Below are positions 15,437-24,641 of a DNA stretch of 64,000 bases, piece after piece; position 1 is the stretch's first letter, and the number at the start of each line of letters is the position of its first letter. The notes under the pieces are model-generated. The model did not search any database. It saw only the letters and a list, made by a program, of their open reading frames with translations, and was not told the DNA's origin. Made by a program: the position numbers and the translations under genes. The DNA is from Breoghania sp. L-A4 (lineage in GTDB: Bacteria > Pseudomonadota > Alphaproteobacteria > Rhizobiales > Stappiaceae): positions 186,001 to 250,000 of the forward strand of contig NZ_CP031841.1 of the NCBI RefSeq assembly GCF_003432385.1. The letters are read 5' to 3'.

Positions 15437-16647
15437 CGGGCGCGGTGCTGGTCCTGAACGCCGGCTCCTCAAGCATCAAGTTCGCGTTGTTCGATGGCAC
15501 GGGGACGGACGTGCCGGGGAGCGGTGATCCGGCCGAAGTCTGCCGCGGCCGCGTCGAAGGTCTGGGCGAGCAGCCGCGTTTCAGGGCGCAGGATGAATGT
15601 GGGACACCGGTCGAGGCCCGTGATCTGGCGCCCGGCGAGGCGTCCAGTCATGCCGCCGCGCTCGATGTGATCCTGGAGTTTCTGGCGCGCCGGCACGCCG
15701 ATGCGCGGATCGCGGTCGTCGGGCACCGGGTGGTTCATGGAGGCGCGGCGCACAGCCGGTCGGTCATCGTGGATACGGCGATGCGTGCCGAACTGGCGTT
15801 GCTGGAGCCGCTGGCGCCGCTGCACCAGCCGCACAACCTGGCCGGAATTGACGCGGCCCGCGCCGCCTTTCCCGATGCGCCTCAGGTCGCCTGTTTCGAC
15901 ACCGCCTTTCATCGCACGCATCCCTGGGTGAACGACACGTTCGCGCTGCCGCGCGCGCTTTATGACGAGGGCATCCGCCGCTATGGGTTCCACGGACTGT
16001 CCTACGACTACATCTCCAGCCGGCTGCGCCAGACGCACCCGACGCTCGCCTCGGGGCGGGTCGTGGTGGCGCATCTGGGCAATGGCGCCTCGATGTGCGC
16101 GATCAAGGACGGGCGAAGCGTCGGCTCGTCGATGGGGTTCACGGCGCTTGACGGACTGCCGATGGGGACGCGCTGCGGGCAGCTGGATCCCGGCGTGCTG
16201 CTTTACCTGATGAGCGCCAAGGGCATGGACGCGCCGGCCCTCACCGATCTGCTGTACAATCGTTCCGGTCTGAAGGGGCTCTCCGGTATCAGCGCGGACA
16301 TGCGCGTGCTGGAGGCCAGCGAGGAGCCGCACGCGGCCCAGGCGATCGACTATTTCGTCTATCGCGTTCGCCGCGAGATCGGCGCCATGGCGGCTACGGT
16401 CGCGGGCATCGATGCGCTCGTGTTCACCGGCGGCATCGGCGAGAATTCGGCCCTGATCCGCGCCCGTATCTGTGAGAACATGGACTGGCTGGGGCTATCC
16501 GTCGATGCAGCGCGCAATGCCGCGAACGAGGCTGATATCTCAGCGCCCGGCTCGCGTTGCCGGGTTCTTGTCATCCGCACGAACGAGGAAGTGGTTATTG
16601 CCCGGCATTCGCTGCATGTCGCCGGCGTCTCCAGCGCGGCAACCTGA
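15433..16647 (+). CDS. ackA: Acetate kinase
   Basis: 404 residues with the acetate kinase signatures: VLVLNAGSSSIKFALFD at the N terminus, the second signature GHRVVHGG near residue 96, and the adenosine-binding GGIGENS near residue 335. It interconverts acetyl-phosphate and ADP with acetate and ATP in the cytoplasm. The ATG overlaps the upstream stop as ATGA, so Pta-like and kinase activities are coupled. The 3' end overlaps a convergent small gene by 53 bases. Confidence 0.95.
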   Translation: MTGAVLVLNAGSSSIKFALFDGTGTDVPGSGDPAEVCRGRVEGLGEQPRFRAQDECGTPVEARDLAPGEASSHAAALDVILEFLARRHADARIAVVGHRVVHGGAAHSRSVIVDTAMRAELALLEPLAPLHQPHNLAGIDAARAAFPDAPQVACFDTAFHRTHPWVNDTFALPRALYDEGIRRYGFHGLSYDYISSRLRQTHPTLASGRVVVAHLGNGASMCAIKDGRSVGSSMGFTALDGLPMGTRCGQLDPGVLLYLMSAKGMDAPALTDLLYNRSGLKGLSGISADMRVLEASEEPHAAQAIDYFVYRVRREIGAMAATVAGIDALVFTGGIGENSALIRARICENMDWLGLSVDAARNAANEADISAPGSRCRVLVIRTNEEVVIARHSLHVAGVSSAAT

Positions 16648-16834
16648 GGCGCGGAGCAAGCCACCACGAGACCGGCAGCGCGATCACCAGACTGGCCACC
16701 ACGACAGCCGGAAGCAGCATCATCGCCTGCGCCTTCAGCGCCGGAACCACCAGAACGGCGACGATGCCGGCGCCAAACAGCACGGCATTGATCTGCATGA
16801 AGACAAGCACACTTATGAAAATCCGGGTCCACAT
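16595..16834 (-). CDS. Small membrane protein of unknown function
   Basis: 79 residues with two predicted membrane helices (ISVLVFMQINAVLFGAGIVA and MLLPAVVVASLVIALPVSWW) and a strongly basic tail (RLRLPRWRRRRHAA). GGAG lies eight bases before the ATG. I do not recognise a named family. Its last 53 bases overlap ackA on the other strand. It may be co-transcribed with the PhnD-like gene about 105 bases upstream. Confidence 0.6.
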   Translation of the reverse strand: MWTRIFISVLVFMQINAVLFGAGIVAVLVVPALKAQAMMLLPAVVVASLVIALPVSWWLAPRLRLPRWRRRRHAANAGQ

Positions 16835-16940
16835 GATCGTTTCTCCATCGTTTGCGCGGCCGCATCCGAGAGTGGCGATATATGGAACCAACGGAATACG
16901 CGCGGAGAAGTTCCCTCGAAACCGGGCCAGTCGGGTGGCC

Positions 16941-17867
16941 TCAGCGGGAAAAAATCTGCACAAGGGGGGCATAGGAATCGGCGCTGACCGCGGCGAATCC
17001 GCCGGGAAACGCGGGCTCGATCGCGTCGTAGGCGTCCGGATCGGCCGCGGCGAGGTCGAACAGCGCGGCGCGCAGCAGCGTCTTGAGTTCCTCGGCGAGG
17101 TTGACGCGCACCACGTGCGGCCCATGCGGAATCAGCCGTGACTGCCAGACGATGCGGATATCCTCCATGGCGAGCGTGCCCTCGGCGATCATCGTGCGCA
17201 GGGTGCCGCGGCTGTAGCCCGACGCCGCCTCCCCCTCCAGCGACGACCAGGCGAGCGCCGCGTCATACTCACCCTTGAGCATCGCGGTGACGGCGGCGAC
17301 CGGTCCGGCCGCATGGCCGATCCGGCCGAAGAAGGTCTCGTCCTCGATGCCTTCGGCGCGGAAGGCGGCACGCGGGAGCAGATACCCGGCGACCGACGAG
17401 GGCTGCGCATAGACCAGCGCCTTGTCCTTGAGATCCGCCAGCCGGCGTAAACCGCTGTCTGCCCGGGTCACGACAATGGCATGGAAACCGGCGGTCTCGT
17501 CCTCGGCCAGCGGCGCCGCCAGAGGCTCGAGACACCGGCACAGCGTCCAGCCGGCGGCATAGGCGCTGGCGCTCAGCGGCGCATAGTCGATGCGCGCGTT
17601 GACGATGGCGTCGATCAGCACGCGCATGTCGCGCAGGGGCACCAGTTCGACCGGCATGCCGATGACATCGGAGACATAGGCCTCGAACGGCCGCGCCGCC
17701 GCGACGCGCCGTTCGGCGCCGCCCGTGGCGAGGATCCCGATGCGTAGCACCTTCTGTTCCGCACGCCAGTCGCCGGTGTCCTCCTGCGCAAGGGCGCTCG
17801 ACGACGCCACGCCGCCCAGGACTATGGCCAGCAGCAACAAGGACAGAAGACGCCCGATCCGGGTCAT
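16941..17867 (-). CDS. PhnD-like periplasmic substrate-binding protein
   Basis: 308 residues. A signal peptide (LLSLLLLAIVLGGVASSSALA) is followed by a phosphate/phosphite/phosphonate-binding fold: RIGILATGGAERRVAAARPF, YAPLSASAYAAG, DKALVYAQPSSVAGYLLPRA. No ABC permease or ATPase is nearby, so it could be an orphan binding protein or a sensor partner. The ligand is unknown; many orphan PhnD-like proteins do not bind phosphonates. The start overlaps the LysE stop as ATGA. Confidence 0.78.
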   Translation of the reverse strand: MTRIGRLLSLLLLAIVLGGVASSSALAQEDTGDWRAEQKVLRIGILATGGAERRVAAARPFEAYVSDVIGMPVELVPLRDMRVLIDAIVNARIDYAPLSASAYAAGWTLCRCLEPLAAPLAEDETAGFHAIVVTRADSGLRRLADLKDKALVYAQPSSVAGYLLPRAAFRAEGIEDETFFGRIGHAAGPVAAVTAMLKGEYDAALAWSSLEGEAASGYSRGTLRTMIAEGTLAMEDIRIVWQSRLIPHGPHVVRVNLAEELKTLLRAALFDLAAADPDAYDAIEPAFPGGFAAVSADSYAPLVQIFSR

Positions 17868-18463
17868 CGCGACAGCGCCAGCGAGGCGCCGGAGAACACC
17901 AGAAAGCCGCCGACTCCCTTGTTGAGCACACGGGCCATGCCCGTCGAGCTGACCACGCCGCGCAGCAGCCGTCCGGCGATCACGTAGATCGCCACGGCCA
18001 CCACCTCCATGACGAGGAAAGCGGCGCCCAGTTGCACGAACTGCGGCGCGATGGGAGCCGAAAGATCCAGGAACTGCGGAAAGAAGGCGGTGAACACGGC
18101 GATCGCCTTGGGGTTGGCGATGGCGATGAGAAAATCGCGCCGCGCGAGCTGCCTCACCGACAGGCCCGCCGAGACTTCGAGTTCGCCGACCCGGGCGCGC
18201 CACATGCGGATGCCGATGTAGATCAGATACAGGGCCCCGGCGAACTTGATCACGGTGAAGGCGACGGCGGAGGCGGCCAGCGCGACGCCCAGTCCTGCAG
18301 CCGCTGCCGTGATCAGAATCGCAAACGCGGGCATGCGCCCCATGCCCGCCGCCATTCCCGGCCAGAAGCCGAGCCGTGCGCCGTTGGCGAACGCGGTGAG
18401 GTTGTTGGGGCCCGGCGCCATATTGAGCGCGAAACAGGCCGGAATGAACAGAATCCACAGCAT
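17864..18463 (-). CDS. LysE family translocator (RhtB-like)
   Basis: 199 residues and five to six hydrophobic segments. The N-terminal LysE signature is clear: FALNMAPGPNNLTAFANGAR, then GFWPGMAAGMGRMPAF. Members export amino acids or related metabolites across the inner membrane; the substrate is not predictable. It lies 19 bases downstream of the deacetylase gene and overlaps the PhnD-like gene, so all three may form one operon. Confidence 0.85.
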   Translation of the reverse strand: MLWILFIPACFALNMAPGPNNLTAFANGARLGFWPGMAAGMGRMPAFAILITAAAAGLGVALAASAVAFTVIKFAGALYLIYIGIRMWRARVGELEVSAGLSVRQLARRDFLIAIANPKAIAVFTAFFPQFLDLSAPIAPQFVQLGAAFLVMEVVAVAIYVIAGRLLRGVVSSTGMARVLNKGVGGFLVFSGASLALSR

Positions 18464-18482
18464 GACAGCCCTCCTGATGGGA

Positions 18483-19517
18483 TCAGCGCGCGTCTTCGAA
18501 ACCGGACAGCACGTTGACGCAGTTCACGCCAAGCGCGTCGATGGCATAGCCGCCCTCCATGACGAAGAGCGTCGGCAGGCCGAGCTTTTCGAGCCGCGCG
18601 CCGAGGCGGGTAAAATCGCCCGATTGCAGGCGGAAGCGCGAGATCGGATCGTGCTCGTAGGGGTCCAGCCCCAGCGAGATCACGGCCACATCCGCGCCGA
18701 ACGTCATGACCCGGCCGCAGGCGGCGTCCAGCGCCGCGCTCCAGCCGTCCCAGTCCGTGCCGATGGCCAGCGGCCAGTTCTGGTTGAACCCCGCGCCTTC
18801 GCCGGTGCCCGTCTCGTCGGCATAGCCGAGGAAATAGGGATACTCGTCGGCCGGATCGGCGTGGATCGACAGAAACAGCACGTCGGAGCGCTCGTAGAAG
18901 ATCTCTTGGGTGCCGTTGCCGTGATGGTAGTCTACGTCGAGTATTGCGATGCGCGCCGCGCTCTGATCGCGCAGGTATTGGGCGGCCACGGCCGCATTAT
19001 TCACAAAGCAGTAGCCGCCGAACCGGTCGCTCATGGCGTGATGGCCGGGCGGGCGGCACAGGGCGAAGGCGGCTCGTTCGCCGTCCTTCACGAGCCGCGC
19101 CGCACTGAGCGCGGTGTCGGCGCTGACCTTCGCGGCCCGCCAGCTCTCCGGACCGATGGGTGTGCCCGCATCGAAGGAATAACGGCCCAATTGCCCGTCG
19201 AGATGGCGCGGGGTCACGTCTGCGCGCAGACCCGCGGTTGGCCAACAGAAGGGAAACACCTCGCCCGTGCGGCCCTCGCGCTCGCATTGCGCGCGGAAAC
19301 CGTCCATGAAATCGAGATAGGCGCGGCTGTGCACCCTCTCGAGCGGACCTCGTCCGAACGCATCCGGCGGCTGAATCGCGCCGAGGCCGGTTTCCACGAT
19401 GCGGTCGCGCACGAATTCGGCGCGCGCGGGCAGTTCCACCGCCGGCGCCATGGCGCCATCGGAAAGCTCGAACGTCGGCCTGTGATTCAGCTGCAGTTCG
19501 GAGAAGACGGTTTTCAT
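18483..19517 (-). CDS. Histone deacetylase-fold amidohydrolase, acetylpolyamine type
   Basis: 344 residues. The zinc-dependent class motifs are intact: RPPGHHA near residue 156, DVDYHHGNGTQEIFY near residue 193, SLGLDPYEHDP near 278 and MEGGYAIDALGVN near the end. The long N-terminal segment before the HDAC core resembles bacterial acetylpolyamine amidohydrolases, which deacetylate acetylated polyamines. The adjacent LysE-type exporter is compatible with a role in amine metabolism. The exact acetylated substrate is inferred. Confidence 0.85.
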   Translation of the reverse strand: MKTVFSELQLNHRPTFELSDGAMAPAVELPARAEFVRDRIVETGLGAIQPPDAFGRGPLERVHSRAYLDFMDGFRAQCEREGRTGEVFPFCWPTAGLRADVTPRHLDGQLGRYSFDAGTPIGPESWRAAKVSADTALSAARLVKDGERAAFALCRPPGHHAMSDRFGGYCFVNNAAVAAQYLRDQSAARIAILDVDYHHGNGTQEIFYERSDVLFLSIHADPADEYPYFLGYADETGTGEGAGFNQNWPLAIGTDWDGWSAALDAACGRVMTFGADVAVISLGLDPYEHDPISRFRLQSGDFTRLGARLEKLGLPTLFVMEGGYAIDALGVNCVNVLSGFEDAR

Positions 19518-19540
19518 ACAGGTACTCTGCAGAGACGGGC

Positions 19541-20551
19541 TCAGGCGAAACGGTATTCCGTGACCTGGCTGTAGCTTTCACCCGGACGCAACACCGCGCC
19601 TGGGAAATCAGCATGATTGGGGCTGTCGGGCCAGCGCTGCGGCTCCATGCAGAATCCGGCGCACGGACCGTAGCGGCGGCCGTCGAGGCCGGCAACCGGC
19701 ACGTTGAGCTTGGCCCCGTCGTAGAACTGCAGGCCCGGTTCGGTGGTCCAGACCTCCATGCGGCAATCTTCGTCCGGCGCTTCGACCGAGGCCGCGAAAC
19801 CCAGATCTCCGCGCGGCGCGTCGGCCAGGCAGAAGTTGTGATCGAAGATCACGTCTTTCTCGGACGGCTTGCGGCGGATCCGGCGCCCCTCGCGGAAATC
19901 GTACGGCGTCCAGTCAACCTTGCGGATTTGGCCTGTGGGAATCGCCTCGGCATCGATCGGCAGATAGCGCTCGGCGGCGATCTCGACGGTATGGTCGAGA
20001 ACGTCCGCGCCGCCCCCGAGATTGAAATAGCTGTGATGGGCAAGGTTCACCAGCGTCGGCGCGTCCGTGGTCGCCGTGAGCTTGATGCGCAAGGCGCCGG
20101 ATCCGGTCAGCGTGTAGCGGCACAGCGCCTCCACACGGCCCGGATAGCCTTCCTCTCCGTCCCGGGAGACATACTTCAGCAGCACGCTACGCTTGTCGTG
20201 CTGCTCGAGCTGCCAGGCGCGCTTGCCGAACCCCCGCGCGCCGCCGTGCAAATGGTTGTCACCCTCGTTGCAGGTGAGTTGCACCGGCACGCCGTCAAGC
20301 TCGAAACGCCCGCCCTTGATGCGATTGGCGTAGCGACCGGCGATCGCCCCCATGTGCGGCGAGTGCAGGACATAGTCCTCAAGCGTCTCCAGTCCCAGAA
20401 CGACGTCGCGCCCGCCGACGCGCAAGCGGCGCACGGCCGCCCCATAGGTGAGAATGGACGCCGAAAGGCCGCCCGCGGCGATCGCGCATTCGCGGATCTC
20501 GGCGCCGTCGTCGAGACGTCCAAAGACGGCGGATTCTCCTGCTGCAAGCAT
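19541..20551 (-). CDS. galM: Aldose 1-epimerase
   Basis: 336 residues. GalM-family motifs are visible: GRYANRIKGGRF and CNEGDNHLHGG in the N-terminal third, VNLAHHSYFNLGG with the catalytic His, and a C-terminal GFCMEPQRWPDSPNHADFP carrying the Glu region. It interconverts alpha and beta anomers of aldoses. The ATG has GAGG five bases upstream and lies seven bases after the phosphohexomutase stop, so the two sugar genes are one unit. Confidence 0.9.
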   Translation of the reverse strand: MLAAGESAVFGRLDDGAEIRECAIAAGGLSASILTYGAAVRRLRVGGRDVVLGLETLEDYVLHSPHMGAIAGRYANRIKGGRFELDGVPVQLTCNEGDNHLHGGARGFGKRAWQLEQHDKRSVLLKYVSRDGEEGYPGRVEALCRYTLTGSGALRIKLTATTDAPTLVNLAHHSYFNLGGGADVLDHTVEIAAERYLPIDAEAIPTGQIRKVDWTPYDFREGRRIRRKPSEKDVIFDHNFCLADAPRGDLGFAASVEAPDEDCRMEVWTTEPGLQFYDGAKLNVPVAGLDGRRYGPCAGFCMEPQRWPDSPNHADFPGAVLRPGESYSQVTEYRFA

Positions 20552-20558
20552 GGGGGCC

Positions 20559-22058
20559 TCAGATCGTCTGGTTGTAGGCGCCGACTTCGCCGTTCTCGCG
20601 AAGGATGACGTCGACGGAATGGAACATCTCGCGCATGCGTGCCTCCGACACCGGGCTTTCGACGACGACCACCAGCTCGGGCTTATTCGACGACGCCCGC
20701 ACCAGCCCCCAGGTGCCGTCATCCGTGACCACGCGCACGCCGTTGACGGTGATCAGATCGACGATCGCGTGTCCATCGATCGTTTCGCCGGCTTGTTTCA
20801 TGGCCTCGAACCGCGCCACCACCGTGTCGACGACGCCGTATTTGGTCTCGTCGTCGCAATGCGGCGACATGGTGGGCGAGCCCCAGGTCTTCGGCAGCGC
20901 CTCGCGCAGATCGGCCATCGACTTGTCCGGATTGCGGTCCAGCATGTCGAGGATGGCGAACGCGGAAACAAAACCGTCGTCATAGCCGCGGCCGATCGGC
21001 GCGTTGAAGAAATAATGGCCCGATTTCTCGAATCCCACGATGGCGTCGAGCTCGTTGACCCGGCGCTTGATGTAGGAATGGCCGGTCTTCCAGTAGTCCG
21101 TCTTCGCGCCGTTGGCCTGAAGCACCGGGTCGGTGTTGTAAAGACCGGTGGATTTCACGTCGACGACGAACTGGCAGCCGGGATTGAGCGCGGAGATGTC
21201 CCGCGCCAGCATCACGCCCACCTTGTCGGCGAAGATTTCCTCGCCGGTGTTGTCGACGACGCCGCAGCGGTCGCCGTCGCCGTCAAAGCCCAGGCCCACA
21301 TCGGCGCCGGTTTCCAGCACCTTGTCGCGCAGGGCGTGCAGCATTTCCATGTCTTCGGGATTGGGATTGTAGCGCGGGAAACTGTGGTCGAGCTCGCAGT
21401 CGAGCGGGATCACCTCGGCTCCGATGGCGGTCAGAATGCGTTCCGCGAAGGCGCCCGCCGTGCCGTTGCCGCAGGCCGCGACCACCTTGATCGGCTTTTT
21501 CAGTGTCTCCCGGCTGGTCAGCGAGGCGATGTAGCGGTCGGAAAAATTCTCGACGAACCGGTAGGCGCCCCCGTCGCGCAGCGTGAACGACGCCTCCAGG
21601 ACGATCTCCTTCAGCCGGCCCATCTCGTCGGGGCCGAAGGTCAGCGGCCGGTTGGCGCCCATCTTCACGCCGGTCCAGCCGTTGTCGTTGTGCGAGGCGG
21701 TGACCATGGCCACCGCCGGTACATCGAGTTCGAACTGCGCGAAATAGGCCATCGGCGTGATGCCCAGGCCAATGTCGTGCACCTTGACGCCCGCCGCCAT
21801 CAGCCCGGTGACCAGCGCCATCTTGATGGAGGCGGAATAGGCGCGGTAGTCGTGCGCGGTGACGATCTCCGGCTTCACGCCCAATTCGTGCAGCAGCGTC
21901 CCCAGCCCCATCCCGAGCGCCTGAACGCCCATAAGGTTGATTTCCTTCTCAAACAGCCAGCGCGCATCGTACTCGCGAAACCCCGTCGGCTTGACCATGG
22001 GCGCGGATTCGAAGGCATAGGTGTTCGGCGTCAACTGCGGGACGGGCTTGGGAAACAT
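20559..22058 (-). CDS. Phosphomannomutase/phosphoglucomutase
   Basis: 499 residues with the four-domain phosphohexomutase layout: phosphoserine loop VTASHNDNGWTGVKMG near residue 120, metal loop GFDGDGDRCG near residue 257, sugar-binding loop FEKSGHYFF near 343, and a C-terminal phosphate-binding region TWGLVRASSNKPEL. It interconverts hexose 1- and 6-phosphates, feeding polysaccharide synthesis. I start it at ATG 22058, with AGGAG five bases upstream. The catalytic loop has ASHND where many members have ASHNP, which is tolerated in the family. Confidence 0.9.
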   Translation of the reverse strand: MFPKPVPQLTPNTYAFESAPMVKPTGFREYDARWLFEKEINLMGVQALGMGLGTLLHELGVKPEIVTAHDYRAYSASIKMALVTGLMAAGVKVHDIGLGITPMAYFAQFELDVPAVAMVTASHNDNGWTGVKMGANRPLTFGPDEMGRLKEIVLEASFTLRDGGAYRFVENFSDRYIASLTSRETLKKPIKVVAACGNGTAGAFAERILTAIGAEVIPLDCELDHSFPRYNPNPEDMEMLHALRDKVLETGADVGLGFDGDGDRCGVVDNTGEEIFADKVGVMLARDISALNPGCQFVVDVKSTGLYNTDPVLQANGAKTDYWKTGHSYIKRRVNELDAIVGFEKSGHYFFNAPIGRGYDDGFVSAFAILDMLDRNPDKSMADLREALPKTWGSPTMSPHCDDETKYGVVDTVVARFEAMKQAGETIDGHAIVDLITVNGVRVVTDDGTWGLVRASSNKPELVVVVESPVSEARMREMFHSVDVILRENGEVGAYNQTI

Positions 22059-22225
22059 GCGGGCTCCTGAAATGCTCTGGCTGGTCAATCGGCAGCATGG
22101 ATGCCCTGAGGGGCGAACGGGCGGGGTGCCGGAAGGTGACACGGCGCGGGAATCAAAGCAGCGGAAAATGACAATAGCATGGTTGGATTGCCGCGAGACC
22201 GCGGCATGCGCCGGGATGACGTGCG

Positions 22226-22738
22226 CTATTGCGTCATCACCAGACGGCCGTCGCGCATCTCGACACCGCCGAGGCGCCCCAGGAACGACATGCCGAGCAG
22301 GGTGACCGAGAGCGCGCCGCGCGGAGAGACCAAGCCATCCACGTCGTGCAGGATGATGTCGCCGATGCGCACCTCGTCGAGCCGGACCGGTGCGGAGTAG
22401 CGGATTCCGTTGGCGGTGCGGGTTTCGAGGGTGAAATCGGAGTTGCCGGGCCGCATGCCCAAACGCACGGCCTCCTCATAGGGGATCGCCACGGTGGTGG
22501 CGCCCGTGTCGACCATGACGTCGACCCAGCGGTTGTTGATGCGGGCGCGGGTGGCGTAGTGCCCGCCCGGGCCGGCCTCGAGCATGACCCTGCGACCGCC
22601 CCCATAGGTCTCCGGCGGTGTCTCGGCGCGTATGGCGGCAACCTCGGAGGACCGCTCCTGCATCAGCGACTGCATCAGCCCCGGCCCTTCGACCGCGGCG
22701 GCCACAGCGATGGCCAGAAGAAGAAGATAGCGCAGCAT
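22226..22738 (-). CDS. Retropepsin-like aspartic protease (TIGR02281-type, membrane-anchored)
   Basis: 170 residues: an N-terminal membrane anchor (MLRYLLLLAIAVAAAVEGPG) and a retropepsin-like domain with the single catalytic motif VMVDTGATTVAIP (Asp77) and the downstream flap/LLGMSFL region. Like retroviral proteases, such enzymes must dimerise. The active site would face the periplasm. It is 167 bases upstream of the phosphohexomutase with no clear coupling; that gap shows nothing recognisable. Confidence 0.85.
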   Translation of the reverse strand: MLRYLLLLAIAVAAAVEGPGLMQSLMQERSSEVAAIRAETPPETYGGGRRVMLEAGPGGHYATRARINNRWVDVMVDTGATTVAIPYEEAVRLGMRPGNSDFTLETRTANGIRYSAPVRLDEVRIGDIILHDVDGLVSPRGALSVTLLGMSFLGRLGGVEMRDGRLVMTQ

Positions 22739-23020
22739 GCCGCGTTTCCTGGTCCCAGTTTTCACCGCTTCGGGGCGGCTCTTCCGCCCGCGACGTCCCT
22801 GCTGGGCAGAACCCAAGCGGACATCCTGTCCACAATGCCACGGTGAGCGTTATCACCGGGTGAATGCGGGCGTGCAAATACGGTATTGTTGTCATCTGTC
22901 CGGCGCTGCCCGTCATCGACCGAGTCTTTTCCTGGAACGACCCCGGTGCTGAACGGTTGATCTGATGACAGGCGGGCATGCACCCAGCACATCGTTGGCG
23001 GGCCCAGGCGGAGAATTTCG

Positions 23021-23491
23021 ATGCAGCTGACGACCGGCGAATATGACATCCGGATCGAGCTCGATCTTCCGATCCCGATTGAGGCGGCCTGGATCCTCTT
23101 GAGCACGCCGGAAGCGCTGTCCATATGGTGGGGCGCACACGTGACGCTGGACGCGCGCGCCGGCGGACATTTTCGCGAGGAATGGGAGCGGGACGGCCAG
23201 CCGGTGGTCACCAACGGCACGGTGCTGCGGTGCGAGCCGCCCGCGCTCCTGGAGATGACATGGGCAGACAACAGCTGGTCGGGCCAGTCCCGCGTGCGTA
23301 TCATGCTCGAGGAGACTCCGCCGCGTGAAGACCCCAACGGCTGCCGCCTGATACTGGAGCATTGCGATTGGCAACATGTGAGAACCGACGATCCAGCGGC
23401 CCTAATCGCAGCCCACGCACGGGGTTGGCAGCGTCACCTGCAGAAGCTCGCGGCCCTGGCCAGCACGGTCGCGGGCGGCGACATCGCGTGA
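23021..23491 (+). CDS. SRPBCC / AHSA1-like domain protein
   Basis: 156 residues. The pattern IELDLPIPIEAAWILLSTPE, then LSIWWGAHVTLDARAGG and HFREEW, is typical of the Aha1-like branch of the START/Bet v1 fold, where a deep pocket binds a hydrophobic ligand. Its role is unknown. Its stop shares one base with the start of the CAP-domain lipoprotein. The 280 bases upstream show nothing certain. Confidence 0.75.
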   Translation: MQLTTGEYDIRIELDLPIPIEAAWILLSTPEALSIWWGAHVTLDARAGGHFREEWERDGQPVVTNGTVLRCEPPALLEMTWADNSWSGQSRVRIMLEETPPREDPNGCRLILEHCDWQHVRTDDPAALIAAHARGWQRHLQKLAALASTVAGGDIA

Positions 23492-24006
23492 TGACCCGGC
23501 CGAATGTGTGGCGCGCCCGTCCGTACGCCGTCGTTCTGGCGGCCGCCCTGCTGCTTTCGGGCTGCGCGGGCGGCTTGCCGGGCATCGGCGAGGTGGAGCT
23601 GAGTCATCAGCCCGTCGACCAGCAGCAGGTGCTGAGCATTCTCAACAGCTATCGCGCGCAACATGGCGTGGCGCCGCTCACCGCCTCGAATGATCTGCGT
23701 CTCGCCGCCCAGGACATGGCCGATCACATCGCGCGGCGCGACAGGCTCAAGTCGCCGAAGCACAGCAGAAGCGGCTTGTACGCCCGCCTCACCGCGCATG
23801 GCATCAAGCATGACGCGGCGGCGGAAAACCTCGGCTACGGCTACGCGACGCTGCAAGCGGCGTTTGACGGCTGGCACGGGTCGTCTGGCCATGACCGCAA
23901 TCTGCTGAACCCCAATGTCACGCAGATGGGGCTGGCGCGCACCAACCGGGCTGACGGCACCTACCGCAATTTTTGGGCGCTGATCATGGCGCGGTCGGAG
24001 TCCTGA
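23491..24006 (+). CDS. CAP-domain lipoprotein
   Basis: 171 residues. A lipoprotein signal with lipobox LLSGC (Cys25) is followed by a CAP/SCP domain: ILNSYRAQHGVAPLTASNDL, the AENLGYGY motif and GHDRNLLNPNVTQMGLA near the end. The protein would be lipid-anchored in the periplasm. Bacterial CAP proteins are widespread and mostly without known function. The ATG overlaps the previous stop by one base. Confidence 0.87.
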   Translation: MTRPNVWRARPYAVVLAAALLLSGCAGGLPGIGEVELSHQPVDQQQVLSILNSYRAQHGVAPLTASNDLRLAAQDMADHIARRDRLKSPKHSRSGLYARLTAHGIKHDAAAENLGYGYATLQAAFDGWHGSSGHDRNLLNPNVTQMGLARTNRADGTYRNFWALIMARSES

Positions 24007-24040
24007 GCGCCAGGAGGCGGCCGCGCCTCTTGACCCGACC

Positions 24041-24055
24041 GAACATAACAGGAAC
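24041..24055 (+). promoter_or_regulatory. SOS box upstream of mmcB
   Basis: GAAC, ATAACAG, GAAC: an exact match to the GAAC-N7-GAAC form of the alphaproteobacterial LexA site. It ends 24 bases before the mmcB start, in the right place to repress it. MmcB is SOS-induced in Caulobacter, so site and gene support each other. Confidence 0.8.
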
Positions 24056-24079
24056 AATACAGCCGAAGGAGGCTGCCTC

Positions 24080-24613
24080 ATGGCTGATCTTTTGCCCGAC
24101 GAATCGCTGGAAAGTTGGCTCGACCCCGACACGCCCGAGCGGCTCATCGACGGACGCCAGTCGGAGACGGCCTTAAGGGTCCGGCGCGGCGTGGGCCGGC
24201 TGATCCGTCAGCTCGGCGCGAGCTGCATCGCCGAGATGACCCTGGTCAGCGGCCGCCGGGCGGATCTGGTGGCTATCGCCAGGACCGGCGAAATCTGGAT
24301 CATCGAGGTGAAATCATCGCTGGCCGATCTGCGTGCCGACAAGAAGTGGCCCGATTACCGCGACTTCTGCGACCGGCTGTATTTCGCGACCGCCCCCGAG
24401 GTGCCGCTCGATCCGTTTCCGCAGGACGCAGGCCTGATGCTTTCGGATGGCTATGGCGCGGAGATCCTGCGTGAGGCAACGCTGCACAAGCTGGCCGGGG
24501 CGCGGCGCAAGGCCGTGACCCTGCGGTTCGCGCGCATGGCGGCGACGCGGCTGCACGACCTGATGGATCCGCGCCTGAGTCGCGGCGGATTGGTCGGGGA
24601 TAGTCTGCTTTAG
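24080..24613 (+). CDS. mmcB: MmcB family DNA repair protein
   Basis: 177 residues of the MmcB family, a PD-(D/E)XK-type nuclease-like fold: RRADLVAI (Asp62), then IWIIEVKSS with Glu76 and Lys78, followed by YRDFCDRLYFATAPEV. MmcB acts in the alphaproteobacterial DNA-damage response. AGGAGG lies seven bases before the ATG. It follows the CAP lipoprotein by 73 bases but has its own SOS box. It faces folC tail to tail. Confidence 0.87.
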   Translation: MADLLPDESLESWLDPDTPERLIDGRQSETALRVRRGVGRLIRQLGASCIAEMTLVSGRRADLVAIARTGEIWIIEVKSSLADLRADKKWPDYRDFCDRLYFATAPEVPLDPFPQDAGLMLSDGYGAEILREATLHKLAGARRKAVTLRFARMAATRLHDLMDPRLSRGGLVGDSLL

Positions 24614-24641
24614 AGTTCGGCTGCTTTGGGGCCCGGGGCGT

